DNA of 64,000 bases from Candidatus Binatia bacterium. Lineage in GTDB: Bacteria; Desulfobacterota; Binatia; UBA9968; JAJDTQ01. The stretch's first letter is position 1; each line of letters starts with the position of its first letter. Positions 54,375 through 63,120 of the stretch are shown here, piece after piece. Location of the stretch: positions 3,795,330-3,859,329 of the forward strand of contig OX638375.1 in assembly GCA_951813575.1 (NCBI GenBank). Direction: 5' to 3'. Position numbers and translations under genes: made by a program. The notes beneath the pieces were generated by a model that made no database searches, was not told where the DNA came from, and was given only the letters and a program-made list of their open reading frames with translations.

Positions 54375-55595
54375 ATGGCGAGAGAGCTGAACGAAGAAGA
54401 CATCGTCCGCGCGGTGGAGCGTTACAAGCCGCTGCGGGGACAGGGCACGCTGGCGAACACGCTCATGTTCGGCCGGGTGCTCAAGGACCTGGGTTTCCGC
54501 ATGGGACTGAGCCAGGTCATCGACGCCAACCGCTCCATGCCGCTCATCGACATCCGGAGCCGGCCGGATTTCCATCGGGCGCTGGCCGCCAACATGCTCC
54601 ACGACCACGAGGACATCGAGCTCTTCGACCAGGTGTTCGAGGCGTTCTGGCAGGGCGACGCGGAGATCGAAGACGGCATCGAAACCATGGAGGTGCCGGC
54701 CCAGAGCCCGGACGAGGCGCTGGAGTCGTCGGACGACAGCGGCGGCACCGTGGAGGAGACCCTCGCCGAGCAGGAGGGCGCCGGCGACGACAGCCCCATG
54801 GACCCGGACCCGCTGATGGTGCCCACCTACAGCCCCAACGAGCAGCTCAACGAGAAGGACTTCAGCGAGATGGGCATCGAGGAGAGCCGGGCCGTGACCC
54901 AGGCCATCCTGCTGATCGCCTCCAAGATCGCCACCCAGGTGAGCCGGCGCAAGAAGCGGGCGCGCCGGGGTACCGAGATCGATCCCCGGGGCACCATGCG
55001 CCGCAACATCAAGTACGGCGGCGAGCTGGTGGAGCTGGTGGCGCGCAAGCGCCGCATCAAGAAGACCCGGGTGGTGCTCCTGTGCGACGTGAGCGGTTCC
55101 ATGGACTGCTACAGCCGCTTCCTGATCCAGTTCATGTACGGCCTGCAGAACGAGCTTTGGGGCGTGGAGACCTTCGTCTTCAGCACCACCCTGAGCCGCA
55201 TCACCCACCTGATCCGCACCAAGAACATCGGCAACGCGCTGGAGAAGATCTCCAAGAGCGTGCTGGGGTGGTCGGGCGGCACCAACATCGGACGGTCGCT
55301 GGAGATCTTCAACCGCGACTTCGCGGTCAGCATGGTCACCCACCGCACCGTGGTGGTGGTCATCAGCGACGGCTGGGACCGGGGCGACGTGGGCGTGCTG
55401 GAACGGCAGATGCAGGCCCTCAAGCGGCGCTGCGGCAAGATCATCTGGCTCAATCCGTTGCTGGCCAGCGAGAACTACGAGCCCCTGTGCAAGGGCATGC
55501 AGGCGGCGCTGCCGTACCTGGACCTGTTCCTTTCGGCGCACAACGCCAACAGCCTGGTCCACCTCGGCCACACCATGCGCAGGCTGGTGGCCTAG
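54375..55595 (+). CDS. VWA-domain protein, CoxE-like
   Basis: This is a 406-residue protein. The N-terminal region resembles CoxE/YehP proteins, the middle is acidic and low-complexity (about 100-150), and the C-terminal von Willebrand A domain has the MIDAS motif LLCDVSGSMDCYSRF, then GWSGGTNIGRSLE and VVISDGWDRGD. MoxR-VWA pairs act as chaperone-like metal or cofactor insertion machines. It begins 25 bases after the MoxR gene. With XdhC proteins following, it probably helps mature a molybdenum hydroxylase. Confidence 0.85.
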   Translation: MARELNEEDIVRAVERYKPLRGQGTLANTLMFGRVLKDLGFRMGLSQVIDANRSMPLIDIRSRPDFHRALAANMLHDHEDIELFDQVFEAFWQGDAEIEDGIETMEVPAQSPDEALESSDDSGGTVEETLAEQEGAGDDSPMDPDPLMVPTYSPNEQLNEKDFSEMGIEESRAVTQAILLIASKIATQVSRRKKRARRGTEIDPRGTMRRNIKYGGELVELVARKRRIKKTRVVLLCDVSGSMDCYSRFLIQFMYGLQNELWGVETFVFSTTLSRITHLIRTKNIGNALEKISKSVLGWSGGTNIGRSLEIFNRDFAVSMVTHRTVVVVISDGWDRGDVGVLERQMQALKRRCGKIIWLNPLLASENYEPLCKGMQAALPYLDLFLSAHNANSLVHLGHTMRRLVA

Positions 55596-55637
55596 GGGCG
55601 GAAGGCGGAACGGGCCGGGCGCGGCAAGGAGGCATCC

Positions 55638-55967
55638 ATGGAAAACATCTACGATGACGTCAAGGAGTTCCTCGACCAGGGCGAGACCGTGGCGGTGGCC
55701 ACCATCGTCTCCACCAAGGGCTCGACGCCGCGGGAGGTGGGGGCCAAGATGGTGGTGACGGCCTGGGGCGAGATCCTCGGGACCATCGGCGGAGGTTGCG
55801 GCGAGGCCGACGTCCGGCGCGAGGCCATCGAGGTGGTGCGCACCCGCAAGCCCCGCACCGTGCGCGTGGACCTGCTGGACGACATCTCCTCCGACAGCCC
55901 GGCGGTGTGCGGCGGCATCATGAACGTCTTCATCGATCCCTGGTGGAAGGACGAGGAGAGCGACTGA
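55638..55967 (+). CDS. XdhC/CoxI-family N-terminal-domain protein
   Basis: This is 109 residues equivalent to the XdhC_CoxI domain alone: FLDQGETVAVATIVSTKGSTPREVGAKM, then IGGGCGEADVRREAIEV and CGGIMNVFIDP. In XdhC this domain binds the molybdenum cofactor. Its Rossmann partner is encoded separately just downstream, so the usual protein is split into two genes. AAGGAGG precedes the ATG at 55638. Confidence 0.85.
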   Translation: MENIYDDVKEFLDQGETVAVATIVSTKGSTPREVGAKMVVTAWGEILGTIGGGCGEADVRREAIEVVRTRKPRTVRVDLLDDISSDSPAVCGGIMNVFIDPWWKDEESD

Positions 55968-56023
55968 GGTATCCGGACGGGAACGCCGGACGGATGGCCG
56001 GTGGGCCACAAGGTCGGGAATGA

Positions 56024-56797
56024 ATGGACGCACTGGTTCAAGAGCTGATCAAGATCAAGAGTGAGGGCGCCGGCGCGGTGCTCATCACCGTAGTGGAGTC
56101 CCAGGGACTGGACGGGCTCGACAGCGGCGACAAGTGCCTGGTCCGCGACGGGCGGATCGTCCTGGGCGAGGTGAACGACGGGGATCTCGAGCAGACCTTG
56201 CTTCGTGAGGCGTCCGAGCGGCTCTCGGACGAGCATTCCCGGCTGGTGTCCGTGGAGACCGCGTCGGGAGGGCAGGCGGACGTCTTCTTCGAGGTGATGC
56301 CGTCGCCGCCCAAGCTCATCGTCGTCGGAGCCGGGCACATCGCCGTGCCGCTGGTCAAGATCGCCAAGCTCATGGACTACCACGTGGTGGTCATCGACGA
56401 CCGAATCCTGTTCGCCAACCGCGAGCGCTTCCCCGATGCCGACGAGGTAATAGTGGGGGACATGGCCGAGACCGTGAAGGCGCTCGACATCACGCCCACC
56501 ACCTACGTCGTGCTCATCACCCGCGGCCACAAGTACGACGAGCCGTGCCTGCGCGAGCTGCTGGACCGGCCGGCCAAGTACATCGGCATGATCGGCAGCA
56601 AGCGGCGCATCAAGGCGTGCTTCGAGCGGTTCAAGGAGGAGGAGTACGTTTCGGAGGAACTCATCTCCCGGGTCTATGCACCCATCGGGCTCGACATCGC
56701 TACCGAGACTCCGGAGGAGATCGCGCTGGGCATCCTGGGCGAGATCATCAAGGTCCGCCGCGGCGGCAAGGCGCAGTCGCTCTCCCGGAAGCGGTGA
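56024..56797 (+). CDS. XdhC-family Rossmann-domain protein, CoxF-like
   Basis: This is a 257-residue protein. An N-terminal XdhC-like half is followed by the XdhC Rossmann domain: KLIVVGAGHIAVPLVKIAKLM (dinucleotide-binding), VVVIDDRILFANRERFP, LITRGHKYDEPCLRELL, YIGMIGSKRR and APIGLDIATETPEEIALGIL. XdhC proteins bring sulfurated molybdenum cofactor to xanthine- or CO-dehydrogenase-type enzymes. The TGA overlaps the GTG of the DUF120 gene. Confidence 0.9.
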   Translation: MDALVQELIKIKSEGAGAVLITVVESQGLDGLDSGDKCLVRDGRIVLGEVNDGDLEQTLLREASERLSDEHSRLVSVETASGGQADVFFEVMPSPPKLIVVGAGHIAVPLVKIAKLMDYHVVVIDDRILFANRERFPDADEVIVGDMAETVKALDITPTTYVVLITRGHKYDEPCLRELLDRPAKYIGMIGSKRRIKACFERFKEEEYVSEELISRVYAPIGLDIATETPEEIALGILGEIIKVRRGGKAQSLSRKR

Positions 56798-57225
56798 GCC
56801 GCTCCGGCGAAATCCGGGTGACCGGGGTGGTGTTCTCGGATCTGGGCCGGGCCGGAGCATTCCTGGGCATCGACTGGGTGCGGGACGCCGTCAGGGAACG
56901 GGTCGGCTTCGATCCCTATCCCGGCACATTGAACGTGCGCGCGCGCGGCGCCGATGCGGACCGTTGGGAGCAGGTCCGGCGCCACGGCGTGAAGATCCTG
57001 CTGCCGTCGCCGGATCCGGGTTTCTGCAACGCCTTCCTGTTCACCGGCTCCCTGGAGGGATGGGAGTCTCGATCCGGATCGCGTGAAAGGATCGCGGTGG
57101 TGGTCCCGGAGGTGAAGGAATACCCCGCCGACAAACTGGAGATCATCGCCGCGGTTTCGCTGAAGCAGACCCGTTCGGTGCGGGACGGCGACGAGTTGAC
57201 CGTGGTTTTCGATCGGGCGCCGTGA
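56794..57225 (+). CDS. DUF120 protein (archaeal CTP-dependent riboflavin kinase-like)
   Basis: This is a protein of about 143 residues from a GTG that overlaps the XdhC stop codon. It reads IRVTGVVFSDLGRAGAFLG, then GFDPYPGTLNVRA, KILLPSPDPGFCNAFLF, IAVVVPEVKEYPADKLEIIA and LRDGDELTV-like VRDGDELTVVF. These line up, from memory, with the Methanocaldococcus riboflavin kinase RibK (136 aa), including the PYxGTLN loop and EIIA strand. RibK makes FMN from riboflavin using CTP. Bacterial copies are uncommon. Translational coupling to XdhC suggests flavin supply for a molybdo-flavoenzyme or for neighbouring flavoproteins. Confidence 0.7.
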   Translation: MSRSGEIRVTGVVFSDLGRAGAFLGIDWVRDAVRERVGFDPYPGTLNVRARGADADRWEQVRRHGVKILLPSPDPGFCNAFLFTGSLEGWESRSGSRERIAVVVPEVKEYPADKLEIIAAVSLKQTRSVRDGDELTVVFDRAP

Positions 57226-57259
57226 CAGGGAACAGGGCGGTTACAGGAGGTAAGTCAGC

Positions 57260-57853
57260 ATGCGTCGTGTCATCGTAGGGTTGTCGGGGGCCACCGGGTC
57301 CATTTACGGGATCCGCATTCTCCAGGTCCTGGCGCGTCTCTCGGACGTCGAGACCCACCTGGTCATGAGCAAGGCCGCCAAGATGACCCTCCAGGTGGAA
57401 ACGCCGCACTCGGTGAAGGATGTCGAGGGGATGGCGGACGTGGTGCACGATATCAACAACATCGGCGCCAGCATCGCCAGCGGATCGTTCCGCACCGCGG
57501 GCATGGTCATCGCGCCGTGCTCCATGAAGTCCATGGGCGGCATCGTGCTCTCCGTCGGCGGCGACCTTCTGGTGCGCGCCTCCGACGTGATTCTCAAGGA
57601 GCGCAAGAAGCTCGTGCTGGTGGTGCGCGAGACCCCGCTGCACCTGGGCCACCTCGAGAGCATGGCGCAGCTCACCCGCATGGGCGCGGTGATCTTCCCG
57701 CCCGTGCCCGCCTTCTACCACCGCCCCAAGACCCTGGACGACGTCATCAATCAGACCGTGGCCCGCATCCTGGACCAGTTCGAGATCGAGACCGACATGT
57801 TCCACCGGTGGGACGAGGAATCGCTGAGCCGCTATCCCGGAGACAAGGAGTAG
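57260..57853 (+). CDS. UbiX/Pad1-family flavin prenyltransferase
   Basis: This is a 197-residue flavoprotein. It starts RRVIVGLSGATGSIYGIRIL (FMN and phosphate loop), then TAGMVIAPCSMKSMGGIVLSVG, SDVILKERKKLVLVVRETPLH (the conserved Arg-Glu-Thr-Pro) and GAVIFPPVPAFYHRPKTLDD. UbiX makes prenylated FMN for UbiD-type decarboxylases of ubiquinone synthesis or aromatic-acid catabolism. No UbiD gene is in the window. An AGGAGG motif lies just upstream of the ATG. Confidence 0.9.
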   Translation: MRRVIVGLSGATGSIYGIRILQVLARLSDVETHLVMSKAAKMTLQVETPHSVKDVEGMADVVHDINNIGASIASGSFRTAGMVIAPCSMKSMGGIVLSVGGDLLVRASDVILKERKKLVLVVRETPLHLGHLESMAQLTRMGAVIFPPVPAFYHRPKTLDDVINQTVARILDQFEIETDMFHRWDEESLSRYPGDKE

Positions 57854-57900
57854 GCGGAGGCTCGACCCCGGAGGATGACGCCTGCCGGCGGGTTTTACCT

Positions 57901-58374
57901 ATGGCCGATCTTGAGGAACAGGTCCTCGAATACCTCCGGACCCACAACACCATGACCCTCGGCACCTGCGCCGACGGGATGCCATGGAACGCCACGGTGT
58001 TCTACGCCAGCGACGGTTTCCAGCTCTACTTCTTCTCCGCGCCGGACTCGCGCCACTGCACCAACCTGGCGGCCAACCCGCGGGTGGCGGTGACGGTCCA
58101 GGAGGACTACCGGGACTGGCGCGAGATCAAGGGGATCCAGCTCGAGGGGACCGTGGATCTCGTCGATTCGGTGATCGCCAAGGGCAAGGCCATGGCGGTG
58201 TACGCGCGCAAGTACCCCGGCGTCATCAAGCTGTTCACGGACCCTTCGAGCGGGGTCTACCACCGCGCGTTTCTCAAGGTGAAGTTCTACCGGGTGGTAC
58301 CGGAGACCCTGTACTACATCGACAACCAGCAAGGGTTCGGCAAACGGCAGGAACTGGTCCTGGGGACGAGTTGA
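57901..58374 (+). CDS. Pyridoxamine 5'-phosphate oxidase-like split-barrel protein (1)
   Basis: This is 157 residues with a PNPOx-like flavin-binding split barrel: EYLRTHNTMTLGTCADGMPW, VFYASDGFQLYFFSAPDSRHC and VAVTVQEDYRDWREIKGIQLEG. These proteins bind FMN, F420 or haem and reduce small molecules. It follows ubiX by 47 bases. The C-terminus KFYRVVPETLYYIDN is typical of this subgroup. Confidence 0.8.
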   Translation: MADLEEQVLEYLRTHNTMTLGTCADGMPWNATVFYASDGFQLYFFSAPDSRHCTNLAANPRVAVTVQEDYRDWREIKGIQLEGTVDLVDSVIAKGKAMAVYARKYPGVIKLFTDPSSGVYHRAFLKVKFYRVVPETLYYIDNQQGFGKRQELVLGTS

Positions 58375-58435
58375 CGCCGCCGGACCGGGGCTGCCGCGGC
58401 GGCCGGCGCCGCTTCGGACCAGGGAGGATCACTAC

Positions 58436-58921
58436 GTGTCACGACTAGTGGGCAAGGAAATGCCGGACGATCTGTTCGCGCTGATGAGCGGCAAGGCCGT
58501 CGAGGCGGGCAAGGTTTTCATCATGGCCACGGTGGACGAGCAAGGTTGGTGCCACCCGGCCATGGGGTCCTATTACGAGCTGGTGGCCAAGGGCCCGGGA
58601 CGCATCCATCTGGCGGTGGGCAAGAACAGCACCACGGAACGCAACCTCGTGCGCACCGGCGCCCTGACCCTGGTGGTCACCGACCACGGCCTGAACTACT
58701 ATCTCAAGGGCGACGCCAGACGGACGCGCGAGCAACTGGAGGACACCCCTTTCGCGCTGTTTCAGGTGGAGCTCCACACGGTGCTGGAGGACCAGGAACA
58801 GGGGGTCACCATCGTCTCCGGCGTCCGCTACGAGTTGAACGAGAGTGACAACTCGGGATTCATGGGGCGGATCCTCGACAAGGCCCTGGCGGCGTTGACG
58901 GCCGCGCCGTGGGAGACGTAG
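58436..58921 (+). CDS. Pyridoxamine 5'-phosphate oxidase-like split-barrel protein (2)
   Basis: This is 161 residues from the GTG at 58436. It has GKVFIMATVDEQGWCHPAM, RIHLAVGKNSTTERNLVRTG and ALTLVVTDHGLNYYLKGDARRT, again a flavin split-barrel pattern but clearly distinct from the protein encoded before it. GGGAGG occurs 11-16 bases upstream of the start. It is likely co-transcribed with ubiX and the first PNPOx-like gene. Confidence 0.75.
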   Translation: MSRLVGKEMPDDLFALMSGKAVEAGKVFIMATVDEQGWCHPAMGSYYELVAKGPGRIHLAVGKNSTTERNLVRTGALTLVVTDHGLNYYLKGDARRTREQLEDTPFALFQVELHTVLEDQEQGVTIVSGVRYELNESDNSGFMGRILDKALAALTAAPWET

Positions 58922-59058
58922 GGGCGGGTTTCACACCTGCCTGCGTGCGCGGACCGGCCCGCGGCTGCGCTGGCCAGCCAGCGCGGATCGTGTTAGCTAT
59001 TCTGGGCAGCGGTGCGTTGCCGCCGCCGATTTCGTGAAACTTCAAGGAGGTTTGTTGT

Positions 59059-59919
59059 ATGGACCCGATCACGGACCCGATTGCCATTGACGTGCACGTG
59101 CACCTTTGCGATGAGCTGACCCTGAGCTCCAAGGGCGATCGCCCGAAGCAGATGGCGCAGTACTTCAAGCGGGAGCGCAAGCCCGTCTCCATCGACGAGA
59201 TGGCGGACCAGTACCGCGAGCGCAACATGATGGCGGTGATACAGAACACCACCGACGAAACCATCACCGGGCTGACCCCGGTTCCCAACCAGCACGTGGC
59301 CGACGGCGTGAAGCGGAACCCGGACGTCTTCCTGGGCTTCGGCGTCATCGATCCGTGGCAGCAGAAGGTGGCGCTGCAGGAGATCCAGCGCATCAAGGAC
59401 ATGGGGCTGCACGGCGTGGGCGAGATCAACCCGGCCCGGCAGCAGTTCTTTCCCAACGACACCCGATTCTATCCCCTGTGGGAGGAATGCCAGAAGCTCG
59501 AGCTGCCGATCCTGTTCCACAGCGGCATGGCGGGCGCCGGCGCCGGCACCCCCGGCGGCATGGGCAACAAGCTCAAGTTCACCCAGCCGATCCATCTCGA
59601 TGACGTGGCCGCCGATTTCCCCGAGCTGAAGATCATCTGCGCCCACCCGTCGTGGCCCTGGACGGCCGAGAGTCTCGCCATCGCCCGGCACAAGAGCAAC
59701 TTCTACATCGACCTCTCGGGCTGGTCGCCCAAGTACTTCGCCGCCGAGCTGGTCCAGCAGGTGAACTCGATCCTTCAGGACAAGGCCATGTTCGGTTCCG
59801 ACTGGCCGGCCATCGGCGTGGAGCGCTGGCTGGACGACTTCGAGAAGATCACCATCAAGCCCGAGGTCAAACAGAAGCTCATGCTGGACAACGCCAAGAA
59901 GTTCTTCGGCATGGACTGA
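59059..59919 (+). CDS. Amidohydrolase family 2 (metal-dependent hydrolase/decarboxylase)
   Basis: This is a 286-residue TIM-barrel protein. It has the N-terminal metal motif IDVHVHL, GIGEINPA-like LHGVGEINPARQ, ILFHSGMAG, KIICAHPSWPW and MFGSDWPAIGVERW. The family includes gamma-resorcylate and 5-carboxyvanillate decarboxylases and lactone hydrolases, all acting on ring or ring-fission acids. The choice is open. AAGGAGG sits about 10 bases before the ATG. It follows the ubiX group by 137 bases and may serve the same pathway. Confidence 0.8.
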   Translation: MDPITDPIAIDVHVHLCDELTLSSKGDRPKQMAQYFKRERKPVSIDEMADQYRERNMMAVIQNTTDETITGLTPVPNQHVADGVKRNPDVFLGFGVIDPWQQKVALQEIQRIKDMGLHGVGEINPARQQFFPNDTRFYPLWEECQKLELPILFHSGMAGAGAGTPGGMGNKLKFTQPIHLDDVAADFPELKIICAHPSWPWTAESLAIARHKSNFYIDLSGWSPKYFAAELVQQVNSILQDKAMFGSDWPAIGVERWLDDFEKITIKPEVKQKLMLDNAKKFFGMD

Positions 59920-59934
59920 GCGCCGTCGACAACC

Positions 59935-59962
59935 GCAGGGGCGGCCCGCCGGTCGCCCCTGC
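59935..59962. repeat. Short palindrome between amidohydrolase and radical SAM genes
   Basis: GCAGGGGCG (59935-59943) and CGCCCCTGC (59954-59962) form a perfect 9-bp inverted repeat with a 10-base loop. It belongs to the kind of GGGGCG palindrome seen at intergenic ends elsewhere in the window. It could be a REP element or a weak terminator, but no T-run follows. Confidence 0.6.
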
Positions 59963-59972
59963 ATCCTTTCCA

Positions 59973-61259
59973 ATGGCCATCGAACTGATCAAGCCCGTTC
60001 CGCCGCCCGCTTCCCATGGCTTCCAGATCATGGCGAAGCCCACCGGCGCCATCTGCAATCTGGACTGCGTCTACTGCTACTATCTCAAGAAGGAAGACCT
60101 CTATCCCGAGGCGAAGTCGTTCCGCATGGAGCACGACGTGCTGGAGGACTATATCGCCCAGCACATCGAGGCGTCCCCGGACCCGGTCGTGGACTTCGCC
60201 TGGCACGGCGGCGAGCCCACCATCCTGGGCCTCGACTACTTCCGCGAAGTCGTCGCGCTCCAGCGCAAGCACTGCCCGACCGGGCGCAAGGTCCGTAACG
60301 GCATGCAGACCAACGGCGTCCTGCTCGACGAGGAGTGGTGCCGATTCTTCGCCGAGGAGGGTTTTTCCATCGGCCTGAGCATCGACGGCCCCGAGAAGCT
60401 CCACGACGAGTACCGCGTCACCAAGGGCCAGCAGCCCACCCACCGCAAGGTGGTGCAGGCGTACAAGCAACTCAAGGCCCACAAGGTGCCCTGTGACGTG
60501 CTGTGCGTGGTGCACGCCGGCAACGTCGGCCACCCCACCACGGTCTACCGCTACTTCAAAAGCCTGGGCGCCGACCACCAGCAGTTCATCCCGCTGGTGG
60601 AGCCGGCGGGCGGGGACGCCGCGGTGAGCCCCCGCAGCGTGCCGGCGGAGGCCTTCGGCACGTTCCTTTGCGCGATCTTCGACGAGTGGATCCGCAACGA
60701 CGTGGGCCGGGTGACCATCCAGATCTTCGACGAGGCGGCCCGCACCGGCCTCGGCATCGAGCATGCCCTCTGCATCTTCCGGGAGACCTGCGGCGACGTG
60801 CCGGTGGTGGAGCACAACGGCGACTTCTACTCCTGCGACCACTACGTGGACCCGGAGTACCGCGTCGGCAACATCCGGGAGACCTCGGTGGCGCGCATGG
60901 TCGACAGCGACGCCCAGCGGAAGTTCGGCCGCGACAAGTGGACGACGCTGCCCCGGTACTGCCGCGAGTGCGAGGTCCGCGCCCAGTGCAACGGCGGCTG
61001 CCCCAAGGACCGCTTCATCAAGACTCCGGACGGGGAGGACGGGCTCAACTACCTCTGCGCCGGCTACAAGAAGTTCTTCATCCACAGCCGCGAGCACCTG
61101 AACACCATGGCCGGCCTGTGGCAGGGCGGCGAGCCCATCGAGAAGGTCATGCGGCTGGTGCGGGAGGCTGACGCCGCCGCGCGCCCGGAAGCGGGCCGCA
61201 ACGACGCCTGTCCCTGCGGCAGCGGGCGCAAGTACAAGCGCTGCTGCATGCCCCGATAG
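59973..61259 (+). CDS. Radical SAM/SPASM protein, anaerobic sulfatase-maturase-like, with SEC-C tail
   Basis: This is a 428-residue radical SAM enzyme. The cluster motif is CNLDCVYCYY (CxxxCxxC) near residue 29. WHGGEPTILG and MQTNGVLLDEEW follow, and the SPASM cysteines are in CRECEVRAQCNGGCPKD. The architecture matches anaerobic sulfatase-maturating enzymes (formylglycine formation on sulfatases). The last 20 residues, CPCGSGRKYKRCC, form a SEC-C zinc motif, an unusual addition. No sulfatase gene is in the window. Confidence 0.85.
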   Translation: MAIELIKPVPPPASHGFQIMAKPTGAICNLDCVYCYYLKKEDLYPEAKSFRMEHDVLEDYIAQHIEASPDPVVDFAWHGGEPTILGLDYFREVVALQRKHCPTGRKVRNGMQTNGVLLDEEWCRFFAEEGFSIGLSIDGPEKLHDEYRVTKGQQPTHRKVVQAYKQLKAHKVPCDVLCVVHAGNVGHPTTVYRYFKSLGADHQQFIPLVEPAGGDAAVSPRSVPAEAFGTFLCAIFDEWIRNDVGRVTIQIFDEAARTGLGIEHALCIFRETCGDVPVVEHNGDFYSCDHYVDPEYRVGNIRETSVARMVDSDAQRKFGRDKWTTLPRYCRECEVRAQCNGGCPKDRFIKTPDGEDGLNYLCAGYKKFFIHSREHLNTMAGLWQGGEPIEKVMRLVREADAAARPEAGRNDACPCGSGRKYKRCCMPR

Positions 61260-61298
61260 CCGCCCGTTTTCGCTACTTCAGACTGTCACCTCCTCCGT

Positions 61299-61393
61299 CA
61301 TTCCGCGCCTCCTCCAGTCATTCCGTGCCCCTCGGTCATTCCCGCGAAGGCATGTCCTCGACCCCGATCGGGGGCGGGAATCCAGGCGGGGTA
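61299..61393. repeat. Dispersed GTCATTCC-type palindromic repeat
   Basis: GTCATTCCG recurs in tandem near 61299 and 61318, followed by GTCATTCCCGCGAAGGC near 61336. The partner GGGGGCGGGAATCCAGG occurs near 61377, and the CCCCGATCGGGGG core is palindromic. This matches the 'GTCATTCCCGCGAAAGCGGGAATCCAGG' repeat family common in environmental genomes. It fills most of the space between the radical SAM gene and ppx. Confidence 0.65.
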
Positions 61394-61472
61394 AGACGGG
61401 GCGTCCCGTCGTTGCCCCCTCGGTTAACGCGTTCGTAGCAAGACTCATGTACAATAAGACCCAGGAGGGGCG

Positions 61473-63056
61473 ATGAAGAACGAAACGGAACCTGCCGCTT
61501 TTGCCGCCATCGACGTCGGTTCCAACGCCATGCGGATGAAGATCGTGGGGATGGAGCCGGACGGCTCCATCAAGACCTTGTGTCAGCAACGGGCGCCTGT
61601 CCGGCTGGGGCACGAGGTCTTCCTGACCGGGTTCCTCAACGAAGATCTGATACAGAGGGCCGTGGCAGCGTTCGGCGAGTTCCGCGAGGCCATCGACAAG
61701 TGGAAAGTGGCCTCCACACGCGCCATCGCCACCAGCGCCACCCGGGAAGCGATCAACGGCGACGTGCTGGTCGAGCGGGTGTTCAATCAAACAGGTATTC
61801 ACCTGGAGCGGATTTCCGGCGCGGAGGAGGCGCGCCTGGTCCAACTCGCGGTCTCCCGCAGGTTGAACGTCCGCGACAAGACCGTGTTGGTCATCGACAT
61901 CGGCGGCGGCAGCGTGGAGTTCGACATCATCGATCACGGCTCCATCGTCTACTCCAACAGCCTGCGCCTGGGGGCGGTGAGGATGCACGAGACGTTCCTT
62001 CGGAGCGACCGCGTCTCCGACCTCCAGGTACTGTTGCTGCGGGCCTACATGGACCAGTTGGTGGAAACGACCCTGAACGCGGTCAACGAGCACGAGATCG
62101 ACCTGATCATCGGCACCGGCGGCAACGTGGAAGACCTTGCCGCCCTCATCGGCACCGACTCCAACCGCGAGTCCGAGGGTGTCCCGAAGGACGTGCGCTT
62201 CATTCCGTTGCGGAACCTTCAGACCATGCTCAAGGAGCTTGCGCGGCTGAGCGTCGCGGAGCGTGAGGAGCAGTACGGCATGAAGCCGGATCGCGCCGAC
62301 GTGGTGCTTCCCGCCGCCATCGTGCTGAGCGAGGTGGTGAGCAAGGTCCTGGGTTCACACGGACTGTACTCTCCGGACGTGGGGCTCAAGGACGGCGTGC
62401 TGGTTGAGATCATCGACCGTTTCAAGCATTCCTGGGACGCGACGTCGGAGGAGACGGAGATCATCAAGGCGGCGGTGACCCTGGGACAGAAGTACCACTT
62501 TCATCTGGGTCACGCCCGTCAGGTGCGTTACCTGGCGGAACTGTTGTTCGACCAATTGGCGCCGCTGCACGGCTTGCCCGCGGAGGCGCGGACGCTGCTA
62601 CGGGTGGCGGCCACGCTGCACGACGTCGGGGATTTCGTGAATCTCTCTGCACACCACAAGCATTCCTTCTACCTCATCCGCAACTCGGAGATCGTCGGCC
62701 TCGGGTCGCGGCAGTTGGAACTCATCGCCAACGTCGCCCGCTATCATCGCAAGGCCTTCCCCAGCGCGCAGAAGCACGAGCCCTTTCGCACCTTGTCCGA
62801 ATCCGAGCGGGAATGGGTCGTGAAGCTCGCCGCCATTCTCCGCGTCGCAGACGCACTGGACCATGAGCACCGGTCCACCGTGGACGACATCAAGATCCGC
62901 ATCCAGCGGCGGTCCGTCACCATCGACCTGCAGTCCATGGGGCCGTGCCTGCTGGAGCGCTGGCATCTGGACGAGAAGGGCCGTCTGTTCGAGGAGACCT
63001 TTGGCCGCGGTATCGAGCTGCTTGTGAACGGTCGTGACGATGACCGCGCGGCCTGA
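61473..63056 (+). CDS. ppx: Exopolyphosphatase/pppGpp phosphohydrolase (Ppx/GppA)
   Basis: This is a 527-residue protein of the actin-like Ppx/GppA family. The first phosphate motif is FAAIDVGSNAMRMKI, then ATSATREAINGDVLVERV, VLVIDIGGGSVEFDII (second phosphate motif) and IIGTGGNVEDLAAL. The C-terminal third is an HD-type region (HLGHARQVRYLAE, ATLHDVGDFVNLSAHHKHSFYLI). It breaks down polyphosphate or pppGpp in the cytoplasm. CAGGAGGGG precedes the ATG. Confidence 0.9.
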   Translation: MKNETEPAAFAAIDVGSNAMRMKIVGMEPDGSIKTLCQQRAPVRLGHEVFLTGFLNEDLIQRAVAAFGEFREAIDKWKVASTRAIATSATREAINGDVLVERVFNQTGIHLERISGAEEARLVQLAVSRRLNVRDKTVLVIDIGGGSVEFDIIDHGSIVYSNSLRLGAVRMHETFLRSDRVSDLQVLLLRAYMDQLVETTLNAVNEHEIDLIIGTGGNVEDLAALIGTDSNRESEGVPKDVRFIPLRNLQTMLKELARLSVAEREEQYGMKPDRADVVLPAAIVLSEVVSKVLGSHGLYSPDVGLKDGVLVEIIDRFKHSWDATSEETEIIKAAVTLGQKYHFHLGHARQVRYLAELLFDQLAPLHGLPAEARTLLRVAATLHDVGDFVNLSAHHKHSFYLIRNSEIVGLGSRQLELIANVARYHRKAFPSAQKHEPFRTLSESEREWVVKLAAILRVADALDHEHRSTVDDIKIRIQRRSVTIDLQSMGPCLLERWHLDEKGRLFEETFGRGIELLVNGRDDDRAA

Positions 63057-63120
63057 CGGGTCCGTTCAGAGGCGGGTTTCACACCTCCCGTGCCCGCGTC
63101 CGGCCGACGGCCGATACGGC

